From Hoeflea_A sp963921345 (lineage in GTDB: Bacteria > Pseudomonadota > Alphaproteobacteria > Rhizobiales > Rhizobiaceae), in NCBI GenBank assembly GCA_963921345.3, contig CAWUFE020000007.1:2604001-2668000 (forward strand): a DNA stretch of 64,000 bases, given 5' to 3'. The notes below the pieces were generated by a model. It was not told where the DNA came from. It saw nothing but the letters and a program-made list of their open reading frames with translations, and did no database searches. Shown one piece after another: positions 8,114 to 17,072 of the stretch. Positions within the stretch are counted from its first letter, which is position 1. The number at the start of each line of letters is the position of its first letter. Position numbers and translations under genes: made by a program.

Positions 8114-9409
8114 CTATCGCCGTCTACGCCCGCGCAGGGCCGCAAGACCGCCCAATGCGGCACCGGCACCTGCCGCGAGGCCTGATCCGCCCGACACCTG
8201 CGACGTCGGCACAGAGCCCGCGCTTGTGGCGGCCGCGCCGCCGCCGCTTGTCGATGGCGCGGTCGTCGCCGTACTCGCCGATGAGCCGCTTTCCGGGCTT
8301 CCACCGCTGCCGCTCTTTTTCGCCGCGGACTTGTCACCTTCCTCGTCCGCCTTCAGCTTGCCCTTGAACGCGGTTCGCAAGCCGCCTGATTTGGTGTAGC
8401 TGTGCCTGACCGTATCGAGGATAAATTCGCGGCCATCGACCTGCGGGCGAATGCCCTCATAGCTGATCGGCTGGCCGGCCTGCAGGTCGGGGTGTGCGAT
8501 GAGCGTACAGCTTGTCTCGATCTGCGCGCGCTCCATTTCGCGTTTGGCGGCCTTTGCCGCGCGAAGGGCCTCGGCGCGCGATCCGTAGGTTTCCTTGAGC
8601 ACCTTCTCGCCGGCACCGTCTTCGGCCGCCTTGATGACGACGGCCTGCCGCGTCGAGGTTCCTTCCTCGCCGCCCAGTATGTCCCAGACCTCATCGCCCG
8701 TTGCGACCTCGCCATCGGTCTTTGCGGCTGCGTGGTGGGTCCGGTAATAGGCCTTGATCGTGGCGAAGCGGTCGGAATCGGTTTCGGATACCCGCAGGCT
8801 GCGTTCGACGACGACCGGCCTGCGGATGGTGACGGTCGGAATGGCGCTCCCGTCCGCCTTCTCGCCCTTGCCGCGCTCGAGCCACAGCAAGACGCCGTTC
8901 TTGATGGTGAAGAACGCGCCGTGGCGTTTGGCCAGGCGTTCGAGGAAATGCAGGTCGGATTCGTCCTGCTGGCCGATCCACTCATAGACATGTCCGGACA
9001 CCGCGTCGGAAATCTTCGCTTCGATGCCGTGATCGTCGGCCTTTTCCTGCACGAGTTCCTTGACCGAGACCTTGTCCCAATGCTTCGTCCTGTTGGTTTT
9101 CATGCCGGCCTTGAGGTCGGCGGAATGTCCCTTGACCTCGATCGTGTACGGCAGGCAGATGAATTCCACCCGGTCGATGACATAGGCCCCGGCGAAGCTG
9201 CCGCTGCTGCCGCCCAGGATAGTCACCTCGATGACGGCCCCGCGCCGCGGCGACTGGAGATGTGGCGGGGCGTCGTTGAAGACCAGATCGATCGTGTCGG
9301 ACTGGATGCCTTCGCGGTCGAAGATGGTGAGGCTGACGAGCCGTTCGAAGAATCCGCCCGAGACGGGCACGCCATCGACGCTGACCTGGATGCGCGGATG
9401 CGTTGTCAT
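8114..9409 (-). CDS. Tail hub / late control protein gpD (P2 type)
   Basis: 431 residues. The first ~330 match the P2 gpD / phage late-control family, which forms the baseplate hub homologous to T4 gp27 and VgrG N-domains. The C-terminal 80 residues are low complexity (Ser/Gly/Ala) ending GGLAALRGRRRR. That ending looks like a hydrophobic patch followed by positive charge, unusual for gpD. Follows gpX in the P2-like order U-X-D. Confidence 0.8.
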   Translation of the reverse strand: MTTHPRIQVSVDGVPVSGGFFERLVSLTIFDREGIQSDTIDLVFNDAPPHLQSPRRGAVIEVTILGGSSGSFAGAYVIDRVEFICLPYTIEVKGHSADLKAGMKTNRTKHWDKVSVKELVQEKADDHGIEAKISDAVSGHVYEWIGQQDESDLHFLERLAKRHGAFFTIKNGVLLWLERGKGEKADGSAIPTVTIRRPVVVERSLRVSETDSDRFATIKAYYRTHHAAAKTDGEVATGDEVWDILGGEEGTSTRQAVVIKAAEDGAGEKVLKETYGSRAEALRAAKAAKREMERAQIETSCTLIAHPDLQAGQPISYEGIRPQVDGREFILDTVRHSYTKSGGLRTAFKGKLKADEEGDKSAAKKSGSGGSPESGSSASTATTAPSTSGGGAAATSAGSVPTSQVSGGSGLAAGAGAALGGLAALRGRRRR

Positions 9410-9437
9410 GTCCTTCAGGTCCTCCTGACGTCTGGCG

Positions 9438-9650
9438 TCAGTCCCACAGCTTTGGTGCCCGGATCGTCCGGTCGTTTACCGCCAGATCGGGCAGCAGGAT
9501 CCTGGTTCCGGCCGGCAGGTCGTGGGCGATGTCGCTGATATGCGGATTGGCTTCGAGCACCGGTTCGACCGCGCCGGCCTGGAGTCCGTATTCGCGATAG
9601 ACGATCAGGTCCAGTGCCTCGAAGGCCTGCGTGATGTGAATGCGGGCCAT
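9438..9650 (-). CDS. Tail protein X (P2 gpX, LysM-like)
   Basis: 70 residues, the usual size of gpX. The sequence DLIVYREYGLQAGAVEPVLE...NPHISDIAHDLPAGTRILLPD has the LysM-like pattern of this family (rapidly repeating helix plus PAGTxIxLP). It is an essential minor tail component of unknown precise role. Immediately abuts gpU. Confidence 0.8.
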   Translation of the reverse strand: MARIHITQAFEALDLIVYREYGLQAGAVEPVLEANPHISDIAHDLPAGTRILLPDLAVNDRTIRAPKLWD

Positions 9651-10073
9651 CTAGAGGCCTCCGAACAGGGATGCCAGCAGTCCTCCGCGTGACAGGCGTC
9701 TGACCTCGATGCTGTAGGCGTTTCGACCCGGCGTGCCGAAGCGGTCGTGGAATGCACGGTCTTCCTCGATTTTCTGGATGGCGTGGCTGCCGAAAATCTT
9801 GCCGCCCAGCGAGACCAGCATCAGCGGGATGCCTGACTGCGCGGCAAGCCGCAGGCCCTCCAGCGAGGCGGTACCGCCGAACTCCTGCGGAAAGAGCACG
9901 CCGTTGATGCTGACGACGTCCTGTCGCGGCCCTGTCCATTGCAGGGCGTTCATGCGTCCGACGGTTTCGATTTCGGCCCATGACGTATCCAGTTTTCGTT
10001 CCAGCTTGGCATAGCCGAAGCCGTGGGCGCGAAACAGGAACGGTCCGAGCGCCATGCTGACGGGTCCGGGCAT
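9651..10073 (-). CDS. Tail protein gpU
   Basis: 140 residues with the gpU family features: N-terminal ALGPFLFRAHGFGYAKLERK, a central TGPRQDVVSINGVLFPQEFGG and QSGIPLMLVSLGGKIFGSHAIQKIEE. gpU caps tail-tube assembly in P2-like phages. Located directly after the tape measure gene, as in P2. Confidence 0.85.
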   Translation of the reverse strand: MPGPVSMALGPFLFRAHGFGYAKLERKLDTSWAEIETVGRMNALQWTGPRQDVVSINGVLFPQEFGGTASLEGLRLAAQSGIPLMLVSLGGKIFGSHAIQKIEEDRAFHDRFGTPGRNAYSIEVRRLSRGGLLASLFGGL

Positions 10074-10093
10074 GTCACCTCCTGGTGCTCAAT

Positions 10094-13000
10094 TCAGTCG
10101 TAATGGCTGGCTATCCAGGATGCGTCGACCCGCCGGGAGAGGGTGTCGACCACATAATCGGCAATGGCCTGCGGATCGGTGACGCCGGCGGGGACGTGGA
10201 TGTTGATATCGCCATGGAACTCCACTTTCGTCTCCGCCTTTTGGGCAGGAGGCGCGACGGATGCAGGCTCTGCTGCCAGTGGCGTTGCCATCATGGTGCT
10301 CATGACCCCGGCGATGCTGGCGGCATGCAGGCCCCGTGCGCCGCGCATCAGTCCGGCGACATGCGGGTTGTGGATGCGCTGGATGTTTGCGGCGAGATAG
10401 GAGCGGAATGCCGATTGCGCCTGCGGGACGTTGAGAATGCCGCCGGATCGCGACGGCACGAACCATTCCGATCGCGGTGTGTTTTCGTTGACCAGGTAGG
10501 GCATGCCGGTGCGGACCGGACCGCCGGTGGCGCGAGGTTTCGGTCTGGGAGTGGGCACGTAATTGTCCGAAACACGGCCATCGACAATGGGAACGGGGCC
10601 AAGCGCGCGACGATATGCGGCACGGAACTCGCGGAGTTTTTCCATCGCGGCTTCGATGGACTCCGTATTGATCTCCGGCGCGGCTTCCAGGCCACCGATC
10701 TCCTTCAGCACCTTGCCCAGTTCTTCGGAGCGCTCGGTGGCTTTTTCCAGTTCCGTTTCGACTTTCTGGATTTCTGCCTCGACACCTTCAAGTTCCACCT
10801 CGAGGCTGTTCTTCACGCGCGTCAATTGCCCGATCAGCATGTCCGCATTCGGCATGTCGCGATTGATTCTGGCGATATCCGCCTCGACCCTGGCGATGTC
10901 GCTTCGGATATCCCCGGCCTCAAGTTCAAGCGCCGGGATTTTCTCACGCCGGGCCTCGGTTCTGGCTTCGATCCTGGTCAGCTGCTCGCTGGTCGGCAAT
11001 GGGCCGGCTTCCAGCAGGGTTCTGAACCTTTGGGCGCGGCCCTCCGTTACCGCATCGAGGGGCAGACCTGTATCCCACGCGCCGCCACCCTCCATGTGGC
11101 TCATTCTTTGACGGTTGCTCTCCTCTTCGCTGATGTCAGGCTGGCCGTCCGGCGTCCCGTCGGCGACTGGCGTCGATTCAAGGACGGCGGCCAGGAGCGT
11201 TCCTATTCCAGTCAGGCTGAAGGCTCTTGGAACAACCCCTTTCACGGCCCCTTTGCCCCACCTTTTGAGCATCGCGCCTATGCCTGCACCGGCAGCAGTG
11301 GAAACGCCGGCCGCACCGGCAGCGCTTGCCGCACCCGCGATCCCGATCGATTTGAGCAGTTTCGGAAGCTTGCCGAGGTTGGCAAAGGATATCATTGAAA
11401 GTGCGAACAGGGCGGTGTTGAGCATATCGAGCTCGTCGGCAACAAGCGCCAGGCCGGTGATGGCGGCAATGGTTCCCAAGGCACCGCCAACCCTGCGAAC
11501 GCCACGCGCGCGCCGGCGGTTAAATCGCCCAAGCGGCGTCACAATCGTTCCCAATCCCGAACCGACGGCACTCAACCCCGCGCCGGTAGCGCCTGCCCGC
11601 GTTCCGAGAAACGTCATGCCGAAGCGCAGCACGGCGAGCGTGCCGATCAGTGCCGCCGCCGTGGTCAGGAGCGCACCGCCGGCGGCGGCAAGCCCACCGA
11701 CGGCAACAGCGGTAACCGCCAGATACTTGGTCAGTTTCGGATGCGCCTTGGTCCACTCCGTGATGCTCTTGATGATCGGCCTGGCCGTATCCAGAAGCGC
11801 ATTCAACGGCGGCATGAGCACGTCGCCGATCGAACGCCCGAGTTCGTCCATTTCGTTGCGCAGCAGTTGAATCTTGTTCCTGGTGGTGGCCGCGCGCACC
11901 GCATATTCCTTTTCCGCGCTGCCCTGGTACTTCTCTTCTTCCGACACCCGGCCAAGCGCCTCGCGCAGCAGGTCGAGATTGTCGATGATCGGTGCAAGGG
12001 CGCGGGCCTCGTCGCCGAAGAGTTGCGATATGGTGGTGGATTGCGCCTCCTTCGGTATCTTGTTGATGCGCTCGAACACGTCCAGAACCGTGCCGGTCGC
12101 ATCCTTGCTCATGCGCTTTGCCACATCGACGGCGGAAAGCCCGAGCGCCGCGAAAGCGCTCTTTTGCTTGCCCGTGGCAGCGGTTCCCCTGACCAGCGCC
12201 TTGCCCATGTTTCGAAACGAGGTCGCCGCCACATCGGACTGAGCACCGGCGGCGGTCATGGCCGCGCCGAAGGCGAGCGTTTCGGTGGCGTTGAAGCCCT
12301 TGACCTTGCCGTCCACGGCCACGCGTTTGGTGAACTCAAGCACCTTCGGCGCGGTCGTTGCCATCTCGTTCGACAGATGGTTCATGGCATCGAACAGAAG
12401 ACCGGTCTCGTCCAGTGTCAGGCCAAGGGCGGTCTTGATGTTGGCCATGGCGGTGCCGGATTGCTGCGCCGAGATATCGAAAGCCACGCCGATCTTCGCG
12501 GCCATTTCGGTGAACTGAAGCAGTTCCTCATTGGCGAGGCCCGACTGGCCGCCGGCGGCAGTGATCTGTGCCAGTTCGCTTGCAGTCTTGGGAATGCGGG
12601 TCGAAAGCTCGCGAATGTCGTTCGACATTTCCTTGAAGCCTTCGGGACTGTCGAAATCGACGACCTTCCTGACGTCCGACATGGCGGATTCGAAGTCGAT
12701 TGCCTTCTCCACCGGCCCTGACATGAAACTCAAGATCCGGCGACCGACATTCATGGACGCATTGCCGACAAAGGACAGGTTCGTAGCCCGTGCCAGCGAC
12801 CTGTCCATTTTCTCGCGCGCCTTGGCGAGACGGGTCTGCTGCGTCTCAAGCCGCTTCATTTTCTCCACCTGCCGGCCAAGGGCGGTGGTGGCGCGATCGG
12901 CATCCGCTGCCAGACGGCGTTCTTCACTGGCCAGTTTCGATGTTGCCACACCCGCCTGGCGCAGATCGGAGCGTAGCGCGTTCAGTTCCTGCCGCTTCCT

Positions 13001-13339
13001 GGCATGGGTCCTTTGCAGGCGAGTTGCAGCGGCATGGGCGCGGTCGAACTCGCGGCGCATCTGTGCGGTCGGGTTGCGGGTTGCCTTGATCTGCAAGAGC
13101 AGTTGCTTCTGTTTCTCCCTTGCCTTCTCCAGCGCCTGGCCGGACTTGGCCACCACCTTCTGCTTTTCGCGGAAATCCTCGATCAGTTTGAGCGGCCCGC
13201 GCATCTTCTGCAACGCGCTCATCTGCGTACGCACACCGTCGGCAAATTTGCCGGTGAGCGTCTTCATGGCCTTGAGCTTGCCGGAATACTTGTCGATGGC
13301 CCTGATGGTCAGTTGCGTTTCGATGCGCTTGGCAGCCAT
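10094..13339 (-). CDS. Tail tape measure protein
   Basis: 1081 residues. Long N-terminal coiled coil (residues ~20-180, repeated EKxKQ and ATRLQRTHARKRQEL), then a TP901-type tape-measure core (SALSELAQITAAGG-like region, TLAFGAAMTAAGAQSDVAATSF), hydrophobic helices around 530-600 and 650-760, a second coiled coil (~800-900) and an Ala-rich end. Length suggests a tail of roughly 150 nm if the usual residue-to-length ratio holds. Lies between the E/E' chaperone and gpU as in P2. Confidence 0.9.
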   Translation of the reverse strand: MAAKRIETQLTIRAIDKYSGKLKAMKTLTGKFADGVRTQMSALQKMRGPLKLIEDFREKQKVVAKSGQALEKAREKQKQLLLQIKATRNPTAQMRREFDRAHAAATRLQRTHARKRQELNALRSDLRQAGVATSKLASEERRLAADADRATTALGRQVEKMKRLETQQTRLAKAREKMDRSLARATNLSFVGNASMNVGRRILSFMSGPVEKAIDFESAMSDVRKVVDFDSPEGFKEMSNDIRELSTRIPKTASELAQITAAGGQSGLANEELLQFTEMAAKIGVAFDISAQQSGTAMANIKTALGLTLDETGLLFDAMNHLSNEMATTAPKVLEFTKRVAVDGKVKGFNATETLAFGAAMTAAGAQSDVAATSFRNMGKALVRGTAATGKQKSAFAALGLSAVDVAKRMSKDATGTVLDVFERINKIPKEAQSTTISQLFGDEARALAPIIDNLDLLREALGRVSEEEKYQGSAEKEYAVRAATTRNKIQLLRNEMDELGRSIGDVLMPPLNALLDTARPIIKSITEWTKAHPKLTKYLAVTAVAVGGLAAAGGALLTTAAALIGTLAVLRFGMTFLGTRAGATGAGLSAVGSGLGTIVTPLGRFNRRRARGVRRVGGALGTIAAITGLALVADELDMLNTALFALSMISFANLGKLPKLLKSIGIAGAASAAGAAGVSTAAGAGIGAMLKRWGKGAVKGVVPRAFSLTGIGTLLAAVLESTPVADGTPDGQPDISEEESNRQRMSHMEGGGAWDTGLPLDAVTEGRAQRFRTLLEAGPLPTSEQLTRIEARTEARREKIPALELEAGDIRSDIARVEADIARINRDMPNADMLIGQLTRVKNSLEVELEGVEAEIQKVETELEKATERSEELGKVLKEIGGLEAAPEINTESIEAAMEKLREFRAAYRRALGPVPIVDGRVSDNYVPTPRPKPRATGGPVRTGMPYLVNENTPRSEWFVPSRSGGILNVPQAQSAFRSYLAANIQRIHNPHVAGLMRGARGLHAASIAGVMSTMMATPLAAEPASVAPPAQKAETKVEFHGDINIHVPAGVTDPQAIADYVVDTLSRRVDASWIASHYD

Positions 13340-13404
13340 GGTCGATGGTCTCGTGTGGGCGTGTCTTCGTTGAGATGTGGGGTGGGAGCGGCTATGGTGC
13401 GGGC

Positions 13405-13743
13405 ATGGAGATTTTCGCAGCCATCTTTGCCTTCGTCATATTCGCCATTTTGATTTTCTTCACGATCATCATGTACATGTTCGTCGGCCTTTTGGGTGCG
13501 CTGGCCTTCGTCGCCATGTGGGTGCTGATCTATTACGCCTTCACCTACGAGTCGCCCGGCATGAGCGGGCCCATGCGCCGCGACGAACTCAACGCCTTCC
13601 AGGCGGCACTTGCCGACGATGATGACGATGCCCATGCGCACAGGGTGAGCCGGTGGGAAGACAAGCCTCGGAACGGCTTCCGCAATCGCGGCTATCGCAA
13701 GCACATTGCCCGCAAGCAGAAAGCGCTCAGGAACCGGGCGTGA
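13405..13743 (+). CDS. Two-TM membrane protein on opposite strand inside tail operon
   Basis: 112 residues from ATG 13405: two TM helices (IFAAIFAFVIFAILIFFTII and GLLGALAFVAMWVLIYYAF), then an acidic patch (ADDDDDAHAH) and a basic end. It lies between the tape-measure start and the end of the E/E' frame, transcribed against both, and ends six bases before the E' stop. This is a moron-like position; expression in the lysogen is possible. Not recognised; a superinfection-exclusion role is speculation. Confidence 0.6.
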   Translation: MEIFAAIFAFVIFAILIFFTIIMYMFVGLLGALAFVAMWVLIYYAFTYESPGMSGPMRRDELNAFQAALADDDDDAHAHRVSRWEDKPRNGFRNRGYRKHIARKQKALRNRA

Positions 13744-13748
13744 CGCGC

Positions 13749-14194
13749 CTATCCGATCCTCGGACGCGTGACTTGCAGGACCTTGACGGCCTTTTCGTGC
13801 CAGCGCTCGAAGTCCGCCATTTTCAGCGCCAGCACATCGCCGATCGGCGTTGACAGCACATGCGCCACAAACCCGGCGGCAAAACGCAGATCCCCGTCTA
13901 CGCTTCCGCTTCGGCGTTTCCCACCTGCGCCTGGTTGGCAGCGACTTGTGCCTTGTAGGGTTCCAGCACGCGCTTGCTGATTTCGCGGAAATCGCTTTCC
14001 TTGACCTTCGCCATGACGGCCCGGTCGACACCGGCCATGCCGGCCAGAAGCACGACGACCTGCTCGGCGGGCAAATTCGCCTCTTCCACCGCGATGCTGG
14101 TGCCGAGGTCCGGCTCGTCGAACGTCAGCTTGTCATAAGTCCTGCCCTTGACGGTGACCGGGCGCTTGAGCGCCACTTCGATGGGGTATTCCAT
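13749..14194 (-). CDS. Tail assembly chaperone gpE and -1 frameshift product gpE+E'
   Basis: The zero frame gives gpE (98 residues, stop at 13898). Near its end is GT[G GGA AAC] at 13922-13916, a canonical X XXY YYZ -1 slippery heptamer in exact phase. After a -1 shift the frame stays open to 13749, giving a 148-residue fusion whose tail (FVAHVLSTPIGDVLALKMAD, FERWHEKAV) has the character of gpE'. Frameshifted chaperones in this position are conserved in P2- and lambda-like phages and set the ratio of tape-measure chaperones. No stimulatory structure was assessed. Confidence 0.85.
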
Positions 14195-14208
14195 GGGCTT
14201 GACCTCCG

Positions 14209-14715
14209 TTACAACAGCAGGGCGTTGCGAATGTCGCCGGTCTGGCTTTCGCCGTTGATGCTGACATCGAAGTCGTCGGCTTCGACCCGGGTCTGCCCGC
14301 CGATTTCCAGGCGGAAATAGTGCCAGACGAATTCACACTCCAGTTCCGCCTTTTCGCCGGCTTGCCAGGAGCCCAGATCAAAGGACCTCATGAAGCCGCG
14401 CAGGTAGAGCGTCGCGTTGTTGGTGGTGCCGTCCTCATCGACCAGGGCGCCGGTCACCATGACGGACTTTTCGTCGCCGGGCTTGCCGGTGAGCACTGTG
14501 ATGGTGTCGGGATCGAGGGCCGTCATCTTGAACTTGAGGTCTTCGGTCTCGTAGCCGAGCGAGACCATGCGTTCGCGCACCATGCCGGCATTGCGCATAC
14601 CCTCGGTCTTGACCTTGAAGGCGGGAATGGTGATTTCGGACGCCTGCCCCACTTTCACGTCCTCGTTGACCCACAGGGCGCAGTTGCGCAGGATATAGGC
14701 TGGGGTGGATTTCAT
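14209..14715 (-). CDS. Major tail tube protein (gpFII)
   Basis: 168 residues matching P2 gpFII in size and pattern (YILRNCALWVNEDVKVGQASEITIP; GALVDEDGTTNNATLYLRG; SFDLGSWQAGEKAELECEF). Forms the inner tube of the contractile tail. Directly follows the sheath gene. Confidence 0.9.
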   Translation of the reverse strand: MKSTPAYILRNCALWVNEDVKVGQASEITIPAFKVKTEGMRNAGMVRERMVSLGYETEDLKFKMTALDPDTITVLTGKPGDEKSVMVTGALVDEDGTTNNATLYLRGFMRSFDLGSWQAGEKAELECEFVWHYFRLEIGGQTRVEADDFDVSINGESQTGDIRNALLL

Positions 14716-14749
14716 GACTGTCTCCTGTTGACGCGCGACTGTGCGGGGC

Positions 14750-16258
14750 TTATGCCGCCGCTCTCAGCGCTTCCCTGGTCAACTCCAGGTAATACTGGAT
14801 GTTGCGATGGGCGAGGAAGCGGATGTCCTCCATCGGCGCCGGCGGTTCGAACTCCAGCGACAGGGTGATCTTGCCGGCTGCCATCTCGGTCGGATCGTTG
14901 TTTTCCGGATCGATCCAGACGCGCCCGCCCAGAATGGCCCCTTGCGCCTTGAAGTTGCGCATGGCCGCGTTACCGCTTTCCAGCATGAACTTGATCGCGG
15001 CTGCCGAAAACGGATCGTCGACATATTCCAGATAGGCTTCTTCCATCGCCTCGTTGATGAAATCCGCCGTACGCCGCACCGACAGGAAGCGCCACAGGTC
15101 GGTATCGGTGGTCGAGCGGTTGCCCCAGGTAATGAAGCCGGCACCCATGTTGATGATGGTGCCGACATGGTTTTCGTTGAGCAGGTTCGCATGCTTGCCG
15201 TAGTTGATCGTGCGCGACACCCCGCCAATGCCGTGGATCTTCTTGTTCGACAGCGAATGCCAGAAGCCCCGCTCGATATCGACACGCGCCTGCACGCCGG
15301 CAAAGCGGGCCGAGGCCGGGCGGCTCACATAGGCATTGGTTGCCGTGCTCCAGACCTTCACCTTGGGATCGACCACATAGATGCGCTGCGAACCGATGCG
15401 CTTGCGGTAGGCAATGGCAGCCTCATCGGTCGTGTCCGGGCCGTCGACGAAAGCGGTGGCCCGCAGTTCGTCGAGGATGCCGGGAAGCTCGGCAACGACC
15501 GGATTGGCCTCTGCGCTGGCGCTGGTGAAGCCCGGAATGGCGATCAGGCGCGGCGTGATGCCGGTCAGCGGCCTGGCCTTCTTCAGCGCGTGCACGCCGG
15601 TCAGTCGTGTGGCGTCTCCAACCAGGTTGGAGAGTGTCGCTGCCACATCGTTACCTTCGGCAACACGGATGACGAACGTATAGGCGCCGATCTGGTCGAA
15701 CACGTCGTCCACGGCGTCCTTGAGTGTGCCGGCGTTACCGAGAGCGGCCGCTGCCGCAGGTGTGCCTTTCAGCAGCACCGGAGTGTCGAGCGGAAAGGGT
15801 TCGTCCGCTCCGCCGGCAAGACGGACAATGCCGGGGGTAACCGCGCCGGAGCCGTCGGAACCCGTGGTATGGGCGAGCGTAATCAAGGCATTGGCGCGCG
15901 CCTCGCGCTCGATGGCGGTCTTGAGCAGGTCTGCGGTCGTGGTGATGGCCTTGTCCGCACCGGTCGCCAATGCGACGTTTATGGTGTTGTCTTCCACGGT
16001 GACGGACAAGTCAGCGTCGGCGCTATCCGGATCGGCAAACACTAGGCGGATGGCGTTGCCGGCGGGACCGGCGGACTTTGCGGTCACGCTCAATGCGGCG
16101 TTGCCGATGCCGAAGCTGGCGGCGGCGGCAATTGCCGGCCGCGAATCGGGTGCGGTGCCCAGAAGGGCGACGACCGCCGTCTGCGCGACCTGCACCAGAA
16201 CAGGCAGTTCATGCACCTCCTTCAGTCGGGTGCCGTGGTGAAAGTTCAAAAAGGACAT
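14750..16258 (-). CDS. Tail sheath protein (gpFI)
   Basis: 502 residues of the phage tail sheath family. The N-terminal FHHGTRLKEVHELP and the C-terminal half (ARVDIERGFWHSLSNKKIHG, GFITWGNRST, WRFLSVRRTADFINEAMEE) are characteristic. An inserted domain at about 60-200 is variable in this family. It proves a contractile tail. Longer than P2 FI (396 residues), as in many rhizobial relatives. Confidence 0.9.
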   Translation of the reverse strand: MSFLNFHHGTRLKEVHELPVLVQVAQTAVVALLGTAPDSRPAIAAAASFGIGNAALSVTAKSAGPAGNAIRLVFADPDSADADLSVTVEDNTINVALATGADKAITTTADLLKTAIEREARANALITLAHTTGSDGSGAVTPGIVRLAGGADEPFPLDTPVLLKGTPAAAAALGNAGTLKDAVDDVFDQIGAYTFVIRVAEGNDVAATLSNLVGDATRLTGVHALKKARPLTGITPRLIAIPGFTSASAEANPVVAELPGILDELRATAFVDGPDTTDEAAIAYRKRIGSQRIYVVDPKVKVWSTATNAYVSRPASARFAGVQARVDIERGFWHSLSNKKIHGIGGVSRTINYGKHANLLNENHVGTIINMGAGFITWGNRSTTDTDLWRFLSVRRTADFINEAMEEAYLEYVDDPFSAAAIKFMLESGNAAMRNFKAQGAILGGRVWIDPENNDPTEMAAGKITLSLEFEPPAPMEDIRFLAHRNIQYYLELTREALRAAA

Positions 16259-16278
16259 GGGTCTCTCCCGATGTGGAT

Positions 16279-16617
16279 TCAGTAGGACGCGGGCTCTGCC
16301 AGCCCCAAACCGATCATCTGATTGTTGAGACTGTTGGAAGTTGATCCCGGCAGGAAGATATCGCCGAGCCAGCGGCCGTACTTGCCCTTGCCTGCCTTGT
16401 GGCTCTTCAGCACGATTTCCTTTTCGAGGATGCGCTCACGCAGCCAGTCGCGGGATTTCAGGCCTTCCGGTCGCTCTGGCCCGCGCACTTCCGGGGCGTT
16501 GATGCCGAACAGCCTGATCTTCTCGCCGCGCGCCCAGATGTTAAAACCCAGATCGATATCGACGGTGATCGTGTCGGCGTCATAGACGGCGGTAACGATG
16601 GCCTTGTACTCGAACAT
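16279..16617 (-). CDS. Staphylococcal-nuclease-like (SNase) protein
   Basis: 112 residues, a single minimal SNase/TNase OB-fold. Catalytic residues of the family are visible: YDADTITVDI (metal-binding Asp), RLFGINAPEVRG (Arg35 and Glu43 equivalents) and KYGRWLGDI (Arg87 equivalent). It has no signal peptide, so it would act in the cytoplasm or with the virion. It sits among tail genes between sheath and fibre-region genes and overlaps the preceding gene by TGATG, so it is co-expressed late. Confidence 0.8.
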   Translation of the reverse strand: MFEYKAIVTAVYDADTITVDIDLGFNIWARGEKIRLFGINAPEVRGPERPEGLKSRDWLRERILEKEIVLKSHKAGKGKYGRWLGDIFLPGSTSNSLNNQMIGLGLAEPASY

Positions 16618-17072
16618 CAGTCGGCCTCCGGCGGGTCGAGCGCGTCGGCGACGGCCGTGGCGCGGGTTTCGATCTCGGTGAGCACCGCCGCCTCGCCGCC
16701 CGGCTTGACGGCGTAGGGCAACCTGGCGGTTGCCGGGTCGGCATCGATCTTTGCCAGATAGTCTTCCATGAGATCGGCGAACGGTGTGGCGGCGGCCTTG
16801 ACGGCGGCGAGATTGGGCGCGGTCTTCACGGCTGTCAGGAACCGCGCCATGTGGATCAGCAGAAGGTGGGCCCCGTCGCTGGTGGTGCCGAGCAGCGACA
16901 GGGTGTCGCCGGCGTCGTCTGCGATCCTGGCGCGCTTCTTCGCCTTCGTCTCCTCATCCGACCATGTGATGGTGACGTCGTCGGCCGACAGGTCGTTTTC
17001 TTCGAGCCAGTCCTCGAGCATGTCCGCGTTTATGGCTGCGATGAGCGTGCCGTCTTTTTCTATTCTGGGCAT
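16617..17072 (-). CDS. Unknown, possible tail fibre chaperone/assembly protein
   Basis: 151 residues, acidic and helical, starting MPRIEKDGTLIAAINADMLE. No recognised domain. Its place directly after fibre-type genes and before the sheath gene is where P2-like phages put fibre assembly proteins (gpG), but similarity cannot be shown by eye. Confidence 0.55.
   Translation of the reverse strand: MPRIEKDGTLIAAINADMLEDWLEENDLSADDVTITWSDEETKAKKRARIADDAGDTLSLLGTTSDGAHLLLIHMARFLTAVKTAPNLAAVKAAATPFADLMEDYLAKIDADPATARLPYAVKPGGEAAVLTEIETRATAVADALDPPEAD

Noticed and set aside
8402..9538. Long plus-strand frame (378 codons) opposite gpD
   Set aside because: Antisense shadow of a clear gpD gene in GC-rich DNA; no ribosome site and repetitive Asp/Arg/Val-rich composition.
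10085..11398. Long plus-strand frame opposite the tape measure gene
   Set aside because: Antisense shadow; no family resemblance and no start signal.
13309..14031. Minus-strand frame of 240 codons across the E/E' region
   Set aside because: Different frame from both E and E', low-complexity Arg/Ser composition; the E/E' frameshift explains the coding signal.
14741..16045. Long plus-strand frame opposite the sheath gene
   Set aside because: Antisense shadow of gpFI.
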